From 67-14 sp035502775 (GTDB lineage Bacteria > Actinomycetota > Thermoleophilia > Solirubrobacterales > 70-9), in the NCBI GenBank assembly GCA_035502775.1, contig DATJUB010000006.1, forward strand, positions 1 to 16,598: 16,598 nucleotides of DNA, read 5' to 3'. The notes under the pieces were generated by a model. That model ran no database searches. It saw only the letters and a list, made by a program, of their open reading frames with translations, and was not told where the DNA came from. The stretch's first letter is position 1, and every line of letters begins with the position of its first letter. Below, piece by piece: positions 1-7,574 of this stretch. The translations under genes and the position numbers were made by a program.

Positions 1-101
1 CCCCAGAACTCACGCGAAGCTCGGAGCGAAGCGACCGGCCCCGAGGCTCCGCCGTAGACGCCCGTACCGAACCGGCTCCGCTCGCCCATGGCCCACCAAA
101 G
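1..101. other. Non-coding or partial-gene edge, nothing firm
   Basis: No complete gene can be supported here. One plus-strand frame is open from base 1 and stops at a TAG at 55-57, so this could be the last 18 codons of a gene lying outside the window. The fragment is too short to recognise. The stretch is rich in GAGC/GCGAAG-type motifs (GCGAAG occurs twice within the first 35 bases) that can fold into small hairpins. Confidence 0.3.
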
Positions 102-130
102 GGAAAGGCCGCCCGATTGGCGGCCTTTCC
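102..130 (-). terminator. Perfect 12-bp hairpin, likely terminator
   Basis: The arms GGAAAGGCCGCC (102-113) and GGCGGCCTTTCC (119-130) are perfectly complementary around a 5-nt loop. The hairpin lies 36 bp past the stop of the minus-strand gene ending at 167. Read on the minus strand it is followed by CTTTGG, so there is only a weak T run and none on the plus strand. Terminators without a strong T tract are common in high-GC bacteria. It could serve both directions if a plus-strand gene ends upstream, for example at base 57. Confidence 0.6.
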
Positions 131-166
131 TAGCCTGCCTGCCGAGGCGACGGCAGCGGCGAAAAC

Positions 167-622
167 CTAGTTGTTCGAACCTATGCGGTCCCAGATATAG
201 AGGTCCATCGCCTCGCCCATGAGCGCCATCAGCCGCTCCGGTGAGAGCCAGCCGACCACGGTCTCGAGCGCCAGTTCCTCGGTGAGGCCTTCCTCGAGAA
301 CCTCTTCTCCGCGGAATCCGGCGGCGAGCTTCAGGGCTTCGCGGCGGTGCTCTCCGAGCGAACCGAAAGCCCCCATCAGGAAGTCGCGGTTCGGGACCGG
401 CTGACCCAGATCCATCGAGCCGTGCCAGGCGGCCAGCAGGGAGAGATCGTCCTGGTCCAGTTCGGCGAGCGCACGGGCGTACTGAGTCTCGAGCTCCTCC
501 TCGGGGATCTCATCCACCCATGCACGCAGAGCTTCACCTAGAAGCTGACGGCGAGCCTCACGGCCGACGGAATCGGCGATGACGTGAATCGCATCAGCTG
601 GATCGACGAAGCAAAGTGACAT
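167..622 (-). CDS. Small acidic helical protein, unknown function
   Basis: This is a 151-residue protein of no family I recognise. It starts MSLCFVDPADAIHV and ends DLYIWDRIGSNN. It is rich in Glu, Asp, Leu and Ala and looks almost wholly alpha-helical, with acidic helices around PEEELETQYARALAELD. It has no signal peptide, membrane segment or zinc-binding cysteines, so it is probably cytosolic. I chose the ATG at 620-622 because a purine-rich AAGGA lies about 11 nt before it. The frame stays open far upstream, but that part runs antisense through the next gene and has a different, Arg/Asp/Gly-rich composition typical of an antisense shadow. The gene is monocistronic, diverges from addB and is followed by the hairpin at 102-130. 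Its coding status rests on amino-acid composition, ribosome site and terminator, not on homology. Confidence 0.7.
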   Translation of the reverse strand: MSLCFVDPADAIHVIADSVGREARRQLLGEALRAWVDEIPEEELETQYARALAELDQDDLSLLAAWHGSMDLGQPVPNRDFLMGAFGSLGEHRREALKLAAGFRGEEVLEEGLTEELALETVVGWLSPERLMALMGEAMDLYIWDRIGSNN

Positions 623-662
623 GGGCGAGACCGTCCTTCGGGTGGGGATAAGGTCACCCGGG

Positions 663-668
663 AAGATA
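663..668 (-). promoter_or_regulatory. Possible -10 box for the 151-aa gene
   Basis: On the minus strand the sequence TATCTT fits TANNNT and would start transcription near 656, giving a leader of about 35 nt that contains the AAGGA ribosome site. No good -35 is visible; only a T-rich stretch lies near 685-691. A small perfect hairpin (CCGCA at 705-709, TGCGG at 713-717) lies further upstream in the same divergent region and could be a minor operator. Confidence 0.3.
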
Positions 669-763
669 GAGACGCCGCAGGACGTAAAAAGTGCCTCCGG
701 AAAGCCGCATTTTGCGGATAGCCAAGGCGTTTGCATCAGAAAACCATTCGCCGATCGGAACTC

Positions 764-769
764 TAGTCT
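764..769 (+). promoter_or_regulatory. -10 box for leaderless transcription of addB
   Basis: TAGTCT fits the actinobacterial -10 pattern TANNNT and is separated from the addB ATG (776) by exactly 6 nt, so the A of the start codon would be +1. No Shine-Dalgarno sequence precedes the ATG, which fits a leaderless mRNA. No recognisable -35 lies at the expected distance (741-746 reads AAACCA). The same 6-nt spacing recurs before xseA and before the MarP-like gene. Confidence 0.5.
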
Positions 770-775
770 GGGTTG

Positions 776-3757
776 ATGCCGCTTTACGTCATCAAGGGCC
801 CCCCGAATTCGGGCCGAACGGAACAGGTTCGACGGGAGTACGTCGAACTCCTTCCGCGCCGGCCGGTGCTGGTGGTGCCGAGCATCGATGACATCTTCGA
901 CTGGGAACGAAGGCTGGCCCGCGAGCGCGGAGCGTTCCTCGGCGGCCGCATCATGCACTTCAAGGATCTGGTCACCGAGGTCCTCGCGGTCGACGGAACC
1001 GTCCGCGAGGTCGCTTCCGGAGTCCAGCGGCGCCACTTCGTCTCCCTGGCGATCCGGTCGGCGTGGCCGCGGATCTCCGAACGGGTCGAGCGGCAGCCGG
1101 GGCTGATCGACGCGATGCTCGACCTGATCGACGAGTTCCGCAACGGAGTGATCGACCCCGACGCGCTGAACGAAGCGATCACGGGAACCGACAGTGAATA
1201 TCTGGAACGGATCGCGGCCGTCTACCGCGAGTACCTCCAGCTGCTCGCCGGACAGAACCTCGACGACACTCCCGGCCTGGCGCTGAAGGCCACCCGGATC
1301 AGGCTGGATGCCTGGCAGGGCCGTCCGATCTTCGTCGCCGGTTTCGACGATCTCACCAACACCCAGCTCGAGCTTCTGGAACGGCTCGCCGGCCAAACCG
1401 ATGTGACGATCGCGCTCACCCATGAGGTCGGCAACCCGGCGATGGCCGTGACCGAGAAGCTGCTCGGCCGGCTGGAGGAACGTCTCGCGACGGTGAGGGT
1501 CACGACCGAAAGGCCGGAACACCCGATCGATCACGCTCCGCTGCTGTTCGAGATCGAACGCAACTTCGGGCTCGGCCGCAAAGGCGAACTGGCCCCCGGC
1601 CCGGCCCTGACCCTGATGCGTTCCTCGGGCAGGCGCGGTGAAGCCGAATCGGTCGCGGCCGAGATCGCGGGTCTCGTCTCCGGCGGGGTCGACCCCGGGC
1701 GCATCGCGATCGGGGTCTCCTCCCCCGCCCTGAACGGCCCCGGCTTCCGCGATCTTCTGACCGAGTACGGCATTCCGGTGACCCTCGAGAGCGAAACTCC
1801 CGCGTCGGGAACGGCGACCGGCCAGACGATCATCAGCCTGCTCAGGGCGGTCTCCCCCGGCGGCACGGCCACCGACCTGATCGCCTTTCTGCGCGGACCG
1901 GTCGGCCAGGACCGGGACGTCTTGGATCAGCTCGAGAGCGGTGTACTCCGGGGCGGCCTCACATCAGCCTCCGAGGCGGCCGGGCTCTACCGCCGGCTGA
2001 CCGGCGAGGCCCCGCCGTACTGGGGTGAGCTGACGACCGGCCGGCGCGAGGACATTCCCGAGATGATCGCGACCCTGGCCGATTCGATCGGCGGCGAGAT
2101 CCTGAAGAGCGGCCCGGACGAGATGCCGGGTGACGGGGTCGCCTCCGAGGCCCAGATCGCGACCGCGATCACGAGGGCCTGCGAGGACCTGAAGAAGATC
2201 CAGGGACAGCCGCTGACGGCCGCCGACATCGCCGACGCCCTGATGAGCGAAGCGATCATGACCTGGGCGATCCCGACCCAGAACACGGTCCGCATCGCCA
2301 GCCAGAGCAAGCTCCGGGCCAAGCGGTTCGAACACCTTTTCCTGGTTTCCCTCCAGGAGCGCGCGTTCAGCGACAGCGAGCGGGCCGGACCGTTCCTCAC
2401 GATGGAGGCGCGCAACACGATCGGCCTTCCCGATTTCACCGATCCCGAACTACATGAGCTGTACCTCTTCTATTCCTGCCTCAGCGTCCCGACCGAGGGA
2501 CTGTGGCTTTCGGCCCGTGTCGCCGACGAGAGTGGCAAGGCCGAGTACCCGTCCCCGCTGATCGGCGAGATCGAGGAACTGTTCGATCCCGAGCTGGGAG
2601 ACCTCCGCCGGACCGACCGACCCAGCTCCGCGATCACCTTCGCCGCCGACCGTGCCCCCAGCTTCGACGAACTGGTCCGCAGCCTCGCCGCGACGGAGCC
2701 CGCCGCCCGCTCCGGCCAGCTCGGCCTGCTGGAGCTGACCGACTCGGAATCCGCCGAGGTGCGGTCCAGGATCGCAACCGCCACCGACACCGAGCTCTCG
2801 ACCAGGAGCCTGGCCGAACTGAGCGGGCCGACTGCACTCGGACTGATCGCCGGCGACATGACCTTCAGCGCCACCGCGATCGAGCTTTTCCTCAGCTGTC
2901 CGTACCGGTGGTTCATCGAGCGGGTGCTGCGGCCGGGGAGATTCGGTCCCGAACCCGAGGCGATCGCGCGGGGCAACCTGATTCACGGTGTCCTCGCCGC
3001 CCTCTACGCGGCCCATCCGGGAGAGCTCCCCCGGCCCGAGAACCTCACGGAATGGTCCGGCGAGGTGGAGCCACAGGTGAATGCCTTCGCCGAGAGCCCG
3101 GAAGTGAATCTCGGCTCTGACAGTCCCGGTCACCGGATCATCCGCCGCCAGGCCGTCGACTCGATCACCGCCTACCTGGCGAAGGAAGCCGAGCGTGAGA
3201 GCCCGGGCTTCATCCCCTGGGAGATGGAGGCCGAGTTCGCGCTGGAGATGGAGGGCGGCTGGACCCTGCGCGGCTCGATCGACCGGATCGACACCTCGGG
3301 CGCGGACGGCATCGGCGCCGGGCGGCGCGGCATCGTGATCGACTACAAGACCGGCAAATCCTCGGTCAAGACCCGGGCGCAGATCCAGCGTGAGAAGAAA
3401 GTCCAGCTCCAGCTCTACATGCATGCCATGAGGAAAACCTGGGGGATCGAACCGACCGCGGGGCTCTACGTACCGATCGTCGGCGGCAGGAGCGCCGCCC
3501 GCGGGATCGTCGACGCCGGCTTCGCGGCCGACGTCTCCGATCTCAATGCCCAGACGAGGGACCGGGAAGAGGATCTCGAAGCGGCGGTCTCCGATGCCAT
3601 CGCCGCATCCGGACGTGCGGTCGAGGCGATGATGGCCGGCCGGATCGAGCACGATCCGGCCACCTGTCCGAATCATCTGAACCATGCCGCAGTGCCCGAC
3701 TGGATCCCGGACGAAGAGGGATCGCCGAGACCCACTGAAACGGCGGGAGCCGGATGA
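776..3757 (+). CDS. addB: AddB-like RecB-family nuclease subunit
   Basis: This 993-residue protein looks like the AddB-type partner of a double-strand-break-processing helicase-nuclease. The N-terminus carries a P-loop-like GPPNSGRT (residues 8-15) in which the catalytic Lys of GxxxxGKT is Arg14. The later helicase-like motifs are degenerate, as is usual for AddB: a VRIASQSKLRAKRFEHLFLV stretch, then YLFYSCLSV where true UvrD proteins have the Arg-bearing motif VI. The C-terminal PD-(D/E)XK nuclease looks intact: C708 in LSCPYRWF, H737, D836 in GSIDRID, D856-Y857-K858 in IDYKTGK, and Q877...Y881. Only one late cysteine (C964) is present, so the Fe-S staple found in Bacillus AddB (one early plus three late Cys) looks incomplete. 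ATG at 776 is chosen over the TTG at 773 because of the leaderless promoter spacing. Its stop overlaps the next gene by ATGA, implying translational coupling. The mycobacterial equivalent is AdnAB, but there both subunits keep a full UvrD motor, so AddB is the closer name. Confidence 0.8.
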   Translation: MPLYVIKGPPNSGRTEQVRREYVELLPRRPVLVVPSIDDIFDWERRLARERGAFLGGRIMHFKDLVTEVLAVDGTVREVASGVQRRHFVSLAIRSAWPRISERVERQPGLIDAMLDLIDEFRNGVIDPDALNEAITGTDSEYLERIAAVYREYLQLLAGQNLDDTPGLALKATRIRLDAWQGRPIFVAGFDDLTNTQLELLERLAGQTDVTIALTHEVGNPAMAVTEKLLGRLEERLATVRVTTERPEHPIDHAPLLFEIERNFGLGRKGELAPGPALTLMRSSGRRGEAESVAAEIAGLVSGGVDPGRIAIGVSSPALNGPGFRDLLTEYGIPVTLESETPASGTATGQTIISLLRAVSPGGTATDLIAFLRGPVGQDRDVLDQLESGVLRGGLTSASEAAGLYRRLTGEAPPYWGELTTGRREDIPEMIATLADSIGGEILKSGPDEMPGDGVASEAQIATAITRACEDLKKIQGQPLTAADIADALMSEAIMTWAIPTQNTVRIASQSKLRAKRFEHLFLVSLQERAFSDSERAGPFLTMEARNTIGLPDFTDPELHELYLFYSCLSVPTEGLWLSARVADESGKAEYPSPLIGEIEELFDPELGDLRRTDRPSSAITFAADRAPSFDELVRSLAATEPAARSGQLGLLELTDSESAEVRSRIATATDTELSTRSLAELSGPTALGLIAGDMTFSATAIELFLSCPYRWFIERVLRPGRFGPEPEAIARGNLIHGVLAALYAAHPGELPRPENLTEWSGEVEPQVNAFAESPEVNLGSDSPGHRIIRRQAVDSITAYLAKEAERESPGFIPWEMEAEFALEMEGGWTLRGSIDRIDTSGADGIGAGRRGIVIDYKTGKSSVKTRAQIQREKKVQLQLYMHAMRKTWGIEPTAGLYVPIVGGRSAARGIVDAGFAADVSDLNAQTRDREEDLEAAVSDAIAASGRAVEAMMAGRIEHDPATCPNHLNHAAVPDWIPDEEGSPRPTETAGAG

Positions 3758-6700
3758 GCACCAACCGGACACCGGAGCAGCAGGCCGCGGTCGAGTGCCG
3801 AGACCCGGACATCCTGGTCGAGGCCGGCGCCGGCTCGGGCAAGACGAAGACCACCGTCGACCGGTATGCCCGTCTGATCGCCGAGAACCCCGATCCGGCC
3901 CGGATACTGGTCTTCACCTTCACCGACAAGGCAGCGACCGAACTGCGGGAACGGGTCCGCAAGGCACGCGACGACAATCCGGACCCGGGGGAAACCGGCT
4001 CGTTCTCGATGAGCTCGGCCTGGGTGGGGACCTTTCACGCGATCTGCTCCCGGATCCTGCGGGCCCACCCGATCCAGGCCGACGTCGACCCCTCCTTCGC
4101 GGTGCTGGACGAGGTCCAGGCGGCCCGCATGAAGGAGTCCGCGTACGACCGGGCTCTCGGCCGGTTCATCGACCAGGAGGAACGGGAACAGCTGATCGCG
4201 AAGTTCACTCCCTCCCACCTGCGGCGAGGGATCTCCAGCGCCTACGAGCAGCTCCGGGCCCGCGGTGAGATCGAACCGGTCCTGCCGGAACCGGAGGCCC
4301 CGGACATCGCCGGCGTGCTTTCCAGGGTGCTGCTGATCGCCTCGGAATCCCTGGATACACCCCGAATCCAGAAGAAGACGATCGCCCAGATCCAGGACAT
4401 GATCGATTTCTTCGAGTCGGTCGACCACCACGGACTGACCTTCGAGGCATTCGAACGGGTCAGGCCCACCACCAAGTCCGCCAAGCTGAAACCGCTGCTG
4501 TCGGTGGTCGACGAGCTGCGCGGCACGCTTGCCGCCGCCGAGTTCGGTGAGCGATACCGGAAGGGGCTCGCGGAGCTGTTCTCGCTGTACTCCGCCGAGT
4601 ATTCGGCGATCAAGGACGAAGCGGGCGTGCTCGACTACGAGGACCTTCAGCTGATCACGCTGAAGCTCCTGAACGCCCATGGCTCGATCGCCGCCCGGTA
4701 CAGGCAGCAGTTCGACGAGATCATGGTCGACGAGTTCCAGGACACGAACCAGCTTCAGCTGAACCTGATCGCCGCCCTGCGGGGCGACGAGACGACGCTC
4801 TTCACGGTCGGCGACGAGATGCAGGCGATCTACGGATTCCGCTACGCGGACGTCCGCCTTTTCCGCACCCGCCGGGACGACCCGAAGGTGACCGTGTTGC
4901 CACTCTCCGCCAACTTCCGCTCTCAGGCACCGGTGATCGGCGCGGTCAACCTGATCGGGCGAAAGCTCGACGATGACGCGGCAGCCGGGATGGATCCGCT
5001 CGACCGCTTCGACCGGCACCGGTTCGCTCCCCTGCGGGTCGGGCTCGAGTCCGATCCGGCCGAAGGCGACGAGGTCGAGCTGCTGTTCACCGAACCGAAG
5101 GGATGGCTCGAGCAGGATCTCGGGCCACTGGCGCCGGCAGTGGAACCCGAGCTGCATCCCGGACCGGCCACGGATGGCCAGTACCAGGCCGAGGCGCTGC
5201 TGGTCGCCCAGCACCTGAGTGACGCCGTGAGGCTGCGCGGGATTCGGCCGGGCGAGATCGCGATTCTCTTCCGGGCGAAATCTCGGATGTGGATGTACGT
5301 CGAGGCCCTGAAGCAGGTCGGCCTGAAGCCCTACGTGGTCGGCGGCACCGGCTTCTGGGAGACCCGCGAGGGGGTCGATCTGCGGAGCCTGCTCGCGGTG
5401 ATCGCGAACCCGCTCGATGACGACGCCCTGCTCGGGTCGCTGGCGGGTCCGGCCTGCGGGCTCAGCACCGACGCGATGGTGACGCTGCGCGCCGTCGCCG
5501 GATCGAGAGCGCCGCTTTGGCCCTCCCTCCGGCGAATCTCCGGTGGCGAGAAAAACGAAGATTTCGAAGAGTCCGACGTCCTCCGCGCCCGCCGGTACGT
5601 CGAGACGATCGATTCGCTCCGTGAACGTTCGCCGCTGCTCGGGCTGGGCGAGCTGGTCGAGGCGGCGGCGGGCGGCACCGGCTACGACCTTGCGAACCTG
5701 ATCCGCGACCCGAGCGGTTCCGGCCTCGCGAACATCCGGCGGGTGGCCAGCCTCGCGGCGGAGTACGAGTCGGCCGAGCGGCGCGATCTGCGCGGTTTTC
5801 TGGATTGGATCGAGATCAGCGCCAGGCTTGACTCGGAGGCAGCGGTCGCCACCGAGGACGAGGATGGCGACGCGGTCCAGCTGATGACGGTCCACAAATC
5901 GAAGGGCCTCGAGTTCGAGATGGTCTGTGTGGCCGACCTCGGCCGGCCACGTACGGCCCGCTCGGAGGCTGTGTTCTGGCTCGGTCATCTGCCCGGGGAT
6001 CCCGACGAGACGGAGCTTCGCTTCGGCCTCAGACTGCCGCTCCCGGACGGCACCAATCTCGATCTCTACGACTGGTCCCGTCTCGCCGAGGAAGCGGCCC
6101 GCGAGGAGGCCGACGAGGAACTTCGGCTCTTCCATGTCGCGCTGACCAGATCACGGAGAAATCTGGTGATGAGCGGGATCAGCGATCTCGATCCGGAGAG
6201 GAAACCGGGCAGATCGGCGCCCACGGCGACCCTGCTGGCCCATGCCCTCGACATCGACATCGACGGTCCGGAGGCGGTCGCGGTGCCGGCCCCTGAGGCC
6301 GGTGTGGCGCTGACCCGGGTCCCGGCCGAGTCCTCGATGCGGGTCTTGCGAAGCGACGCGAACGAGGACCAGGCCGAGTATCTCCGGAGGGCTCGCGAGA
6401 TGATCTCCGCTCCGGGCTCCGCACCCTCGGGAAGGCCGCCGATCGACCGGCCACCGTTCACCTCATTTCCTTCGGTCCCTCTCTCCTACTCGGCCCTGAG
6501 CGAGTTCGTCGAGTGTCCCGCCCGTTTCTATGCCTCTCGGGTACTGCGCCTCGACTCGCCCGGAGGAGAGGAGAGAAGGCCGCTCGATCCGGAGGACTCG
6601 AGCTCGGCCGTCGAGTACGGCGGAAAGGGCTTCGGCACGGCGGTGCACAAGCTGTTGGAGCGGATCGCGGAACGCGGCTGGATCCCACCCGGGGATGCCG

Positions 6701-7281
6701 AGATCGCGGGTGCTCTGTCCGACCACGGGGTCAAGTCACCCGATGGTCGATCGCTGGAGCGAGCCCGGTCGATGATCGGCGGCTTCATGGCCTCGGACCT
6801 CGGGCGCCGCCTGAGCGAAGAACCGGTCGAGACCGAGGCCAACCTGCTGCTGACGATCGGCGAGACCACGCTGCGGGGATCGGCCGACCTCGTGGCCCGC
6901 ACGGCGAACCCGCCCCTGATCGTCGACTACAAGACCGACCGGCTGGGAGACGACTCCCCGGCCGAGAAGGTCGCCGGCTACCTGCTCCAGAGAGATCTGT
7001 ACGGGCTCGCCGTCTCGGAGGCACTGGGGTCGGAGCTGGTTCAGATCTCGTACGTATTCCTCGAGGCCCCGGCCGAACCCGTCACCTTCGAGTTCGATCG
7101 GACCGACCTGGCCGAGGCCCGCACGACCCTCGAAGAGATCGTGGGCGCGATCACTTCGGGCCGCTACTTCTCCCCGACTCCCGGTGCGACCGACGGCCCC
7201 TGTGGACGCTGCTGGGCCTGCGAGCGCCTCGAGCGACAGATCACCCGGACCACCGTCGGTGAGCCGGTCACTCTGTTCTAG
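3754..7281 (+). CDS. addA: AddA-like UvrD helicase with C-terminal nuclease
   Basis: This 1175-residue protein is the motor and second nuclease of the AddAB/AdnAB-type complex, which resects DNA double-strand breaks for RecA-dependent repair. All superfamily 1A motifs are visible: TPEQQAAV, Walker A GAGSGKT (25-31), VFTFTDKAATELRERV, GTFHAICSRIL, Walker B VDEFQDT (D326, E327), VGDEMQAIYGFRYAD, LSANFRS, TVHKSKGLEFE (H714) and FHVALTRSRR (R799). The nuclease follows: C921 in VECPARFY, H965, D1045 in GSADLV, D1058-Y1059-K1060 in VDYKTDR, and QRDLY. A CGRCWAC cluster (C1150, C1153, C1156) with C921 makes four cysteines placed like an Fe-S staple. The usual late spacing is C-x2-C-x5-C, so the last gap is short. 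It starts on an ATG overlapping the addB stop by 4 nt. Its stop overlaps that of the convergent xseB. It could equally be called adnB by an annotator focused on mycobacteria. Confidence 0.88.
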   Translation: MSTNRTPEQQAAVECRDPDILVEAGAGSGKTKTTVDRYARLIAENPDPARILVFTFTDKAATELRERVRKARDDNPDPGETGSFSMSSAWVGTFHAICSRILRAHPIQADVDPSFAVLDEVQAARMKESAYDRALGRFIDQEEREQLIAKFTPSHLRRGISSAYEQLRARGEIEPVLPEPEAPDIAGVLSRVLLIASESLDTPRIQKKTIAQIQDMIDFFESVDHHGLTFEAFERVRPTTKSAKLKPLLSVVDELRGTLAAAEFGERYRKGLAELFSLYSAEYSAIKDEAGVLDYEDLQLITLKLLNAHGSIAARYRQQFDEIMVDEFQDTNQLQLNLIAALRGDETTLFTVGDEMQAIYGFRYADVRLFRTRRDDPKVTVLPLSANFRSQAPVIGAVNLIGRKLDDDAAAGMDPLDRFDRHRFAPLRVGLESDPAEGDEVELLFTEPKGWLEQDLGPLAPAVEPELHPGPATDGQYQAEALLVAQHLSDAVRLRGIRPGEIAILFRAKSRMWMYVEALKQVGLKPYVVGGTGFWETREGVDLRSLLAVIANPLDDDALLGSLAGPACGLSTDAMVTLRAVAGSRAPLWPSLRRISGGEKNEDFEESDVLRARRYVETIDSLRERSPLLGLGELVEAAAGGTGYDLANLIRDPSGSGLANIRRVASLAAEYESAERRDLRGFLDWIEISARLDSEAAVATEDEDGDAVQLMTVHKSKGLEFEMVCVADLGRPRTARSEAVFWLGHLPGDPDETELRFGLRLPLPDGTNLDLYDWSRLAEEAAREEADEELRLFHVALTRSRRNLVMSGISDLDPERKPGRSAPTATLLAHALDIDIDGPEAVAVPAPEAGVALTRVPAESSMRVLRSDANEDQAEYLRRAREMISAPGSAPSGRPPIDRPPFTSFPSVPLSYSALSEFVECPARFYASRVLRLDSPGGEERRPLDPEDSSSAVEYGGKGFGTAVHKLLERIAERGWIPPGDAEIAGALSDHGVKSPDGRSLERARSMIGGFMASDLGRRLSEEPVETEANLLLTIGETTLRGSADLVARTANPPLIVDYKTDRLGDDSPAEKVAGYLLQRDLYGLAVSEALGSELVQISYVFLEAPAEPVTFEFDRTDLAEARTTLEEIVGAITSGRYFSPTPGATDGPCGRCWACERLERQITRTTVGEPVTLF

Positions 7282-7574
7282 AACGGGACGTCGTCGTCAC
7301 TGACCGGAGGCGCTTCCTCGACCGGCGTGCCCGGACCGGGAATCGCGGCGCCACCGGATGCGGAAGGGGCCAGGGACTGTGCCAGCTCGTCCAGCTTCAG
7401 TTCCTTCAGTCCCTGATCGACGGCCGACAGCTCGGCCGCGCAGAACTCGATCAGTTGCTTCGCCTCCCCGCAGAGATCGAGGGTTTCGCGAAGCTGGGCG
7501 TCGCCGGAATCCAGCCGGCTGATGATCTCGTCGAGGCGCTCGACCGCGGACTCGTAGGTTTTCTCTTCACTCAT
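7278..7574 (-). CDS. xseB: Exonuclease VII small subunit with SSB-like tail
   Basis: This 98-residue XseB joins XseA to form exonuclease VII, a metal-independent nuclease that degrades single-stranded DNA from either end into oligonucleotides. Residues 5-65 form the standard helical hairpin (TYESAVERLDEIISRLDSG, then LGL-like LDLCGEAKQLIEFCAAEL). After it comes a flexible Pro/Gly/Ala linker and an acidic end, VSDDDVPF. This closely resembles the C-terminal tip of single-strand-binding protein (E. coli SSB ends DFDDDIPF). I chose the ATG at 7572-7574 because a GAGGGAG ribosome site lies about 10 nt upstream and the protein then starts MSEEKTYESA as usual; the frame itself stays open further. 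It overlaps the end of xseA by 8 nt (7567-7574), so the two are co-translated. Its stop shares the CTAG with addA. Confidence 0.92.
   Translation of the reverse strand: MSEEKTYESAVERLDEIISRLDSGDAQLRETLDLCGEAKQLIEFCAAELSAVDQGLKELKLDELAQSLAPSASGGAAIPGPGTPVEEAPPVSDDDVPF

Noticed and set aside
623..1534. Open minus-strand extension upstream of the 151-residue protein
   Set aside because: It runs antisense through addB, has an Arg/Asp/Gly-rich composition unlike the real protein, and would bypass the AAGGA ribosome site and the ATG at 622.
2450..3772. Minus-strand open frame of 440 codons opposite addB
   Set aside because: It lies opposite the conserved nuclease domain of addB, and its Gly/Arg/Asp-rich product has no recognisable domain.
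3673..6135. Very long minus-strand open frame (820 codons) opposite addA
   Set aside because: High-GC coding strands leave long antisense frames. Its product is Arg/Gly/Leu/Asp-rich with no motif, while the plus strand encodes every helicase motif.
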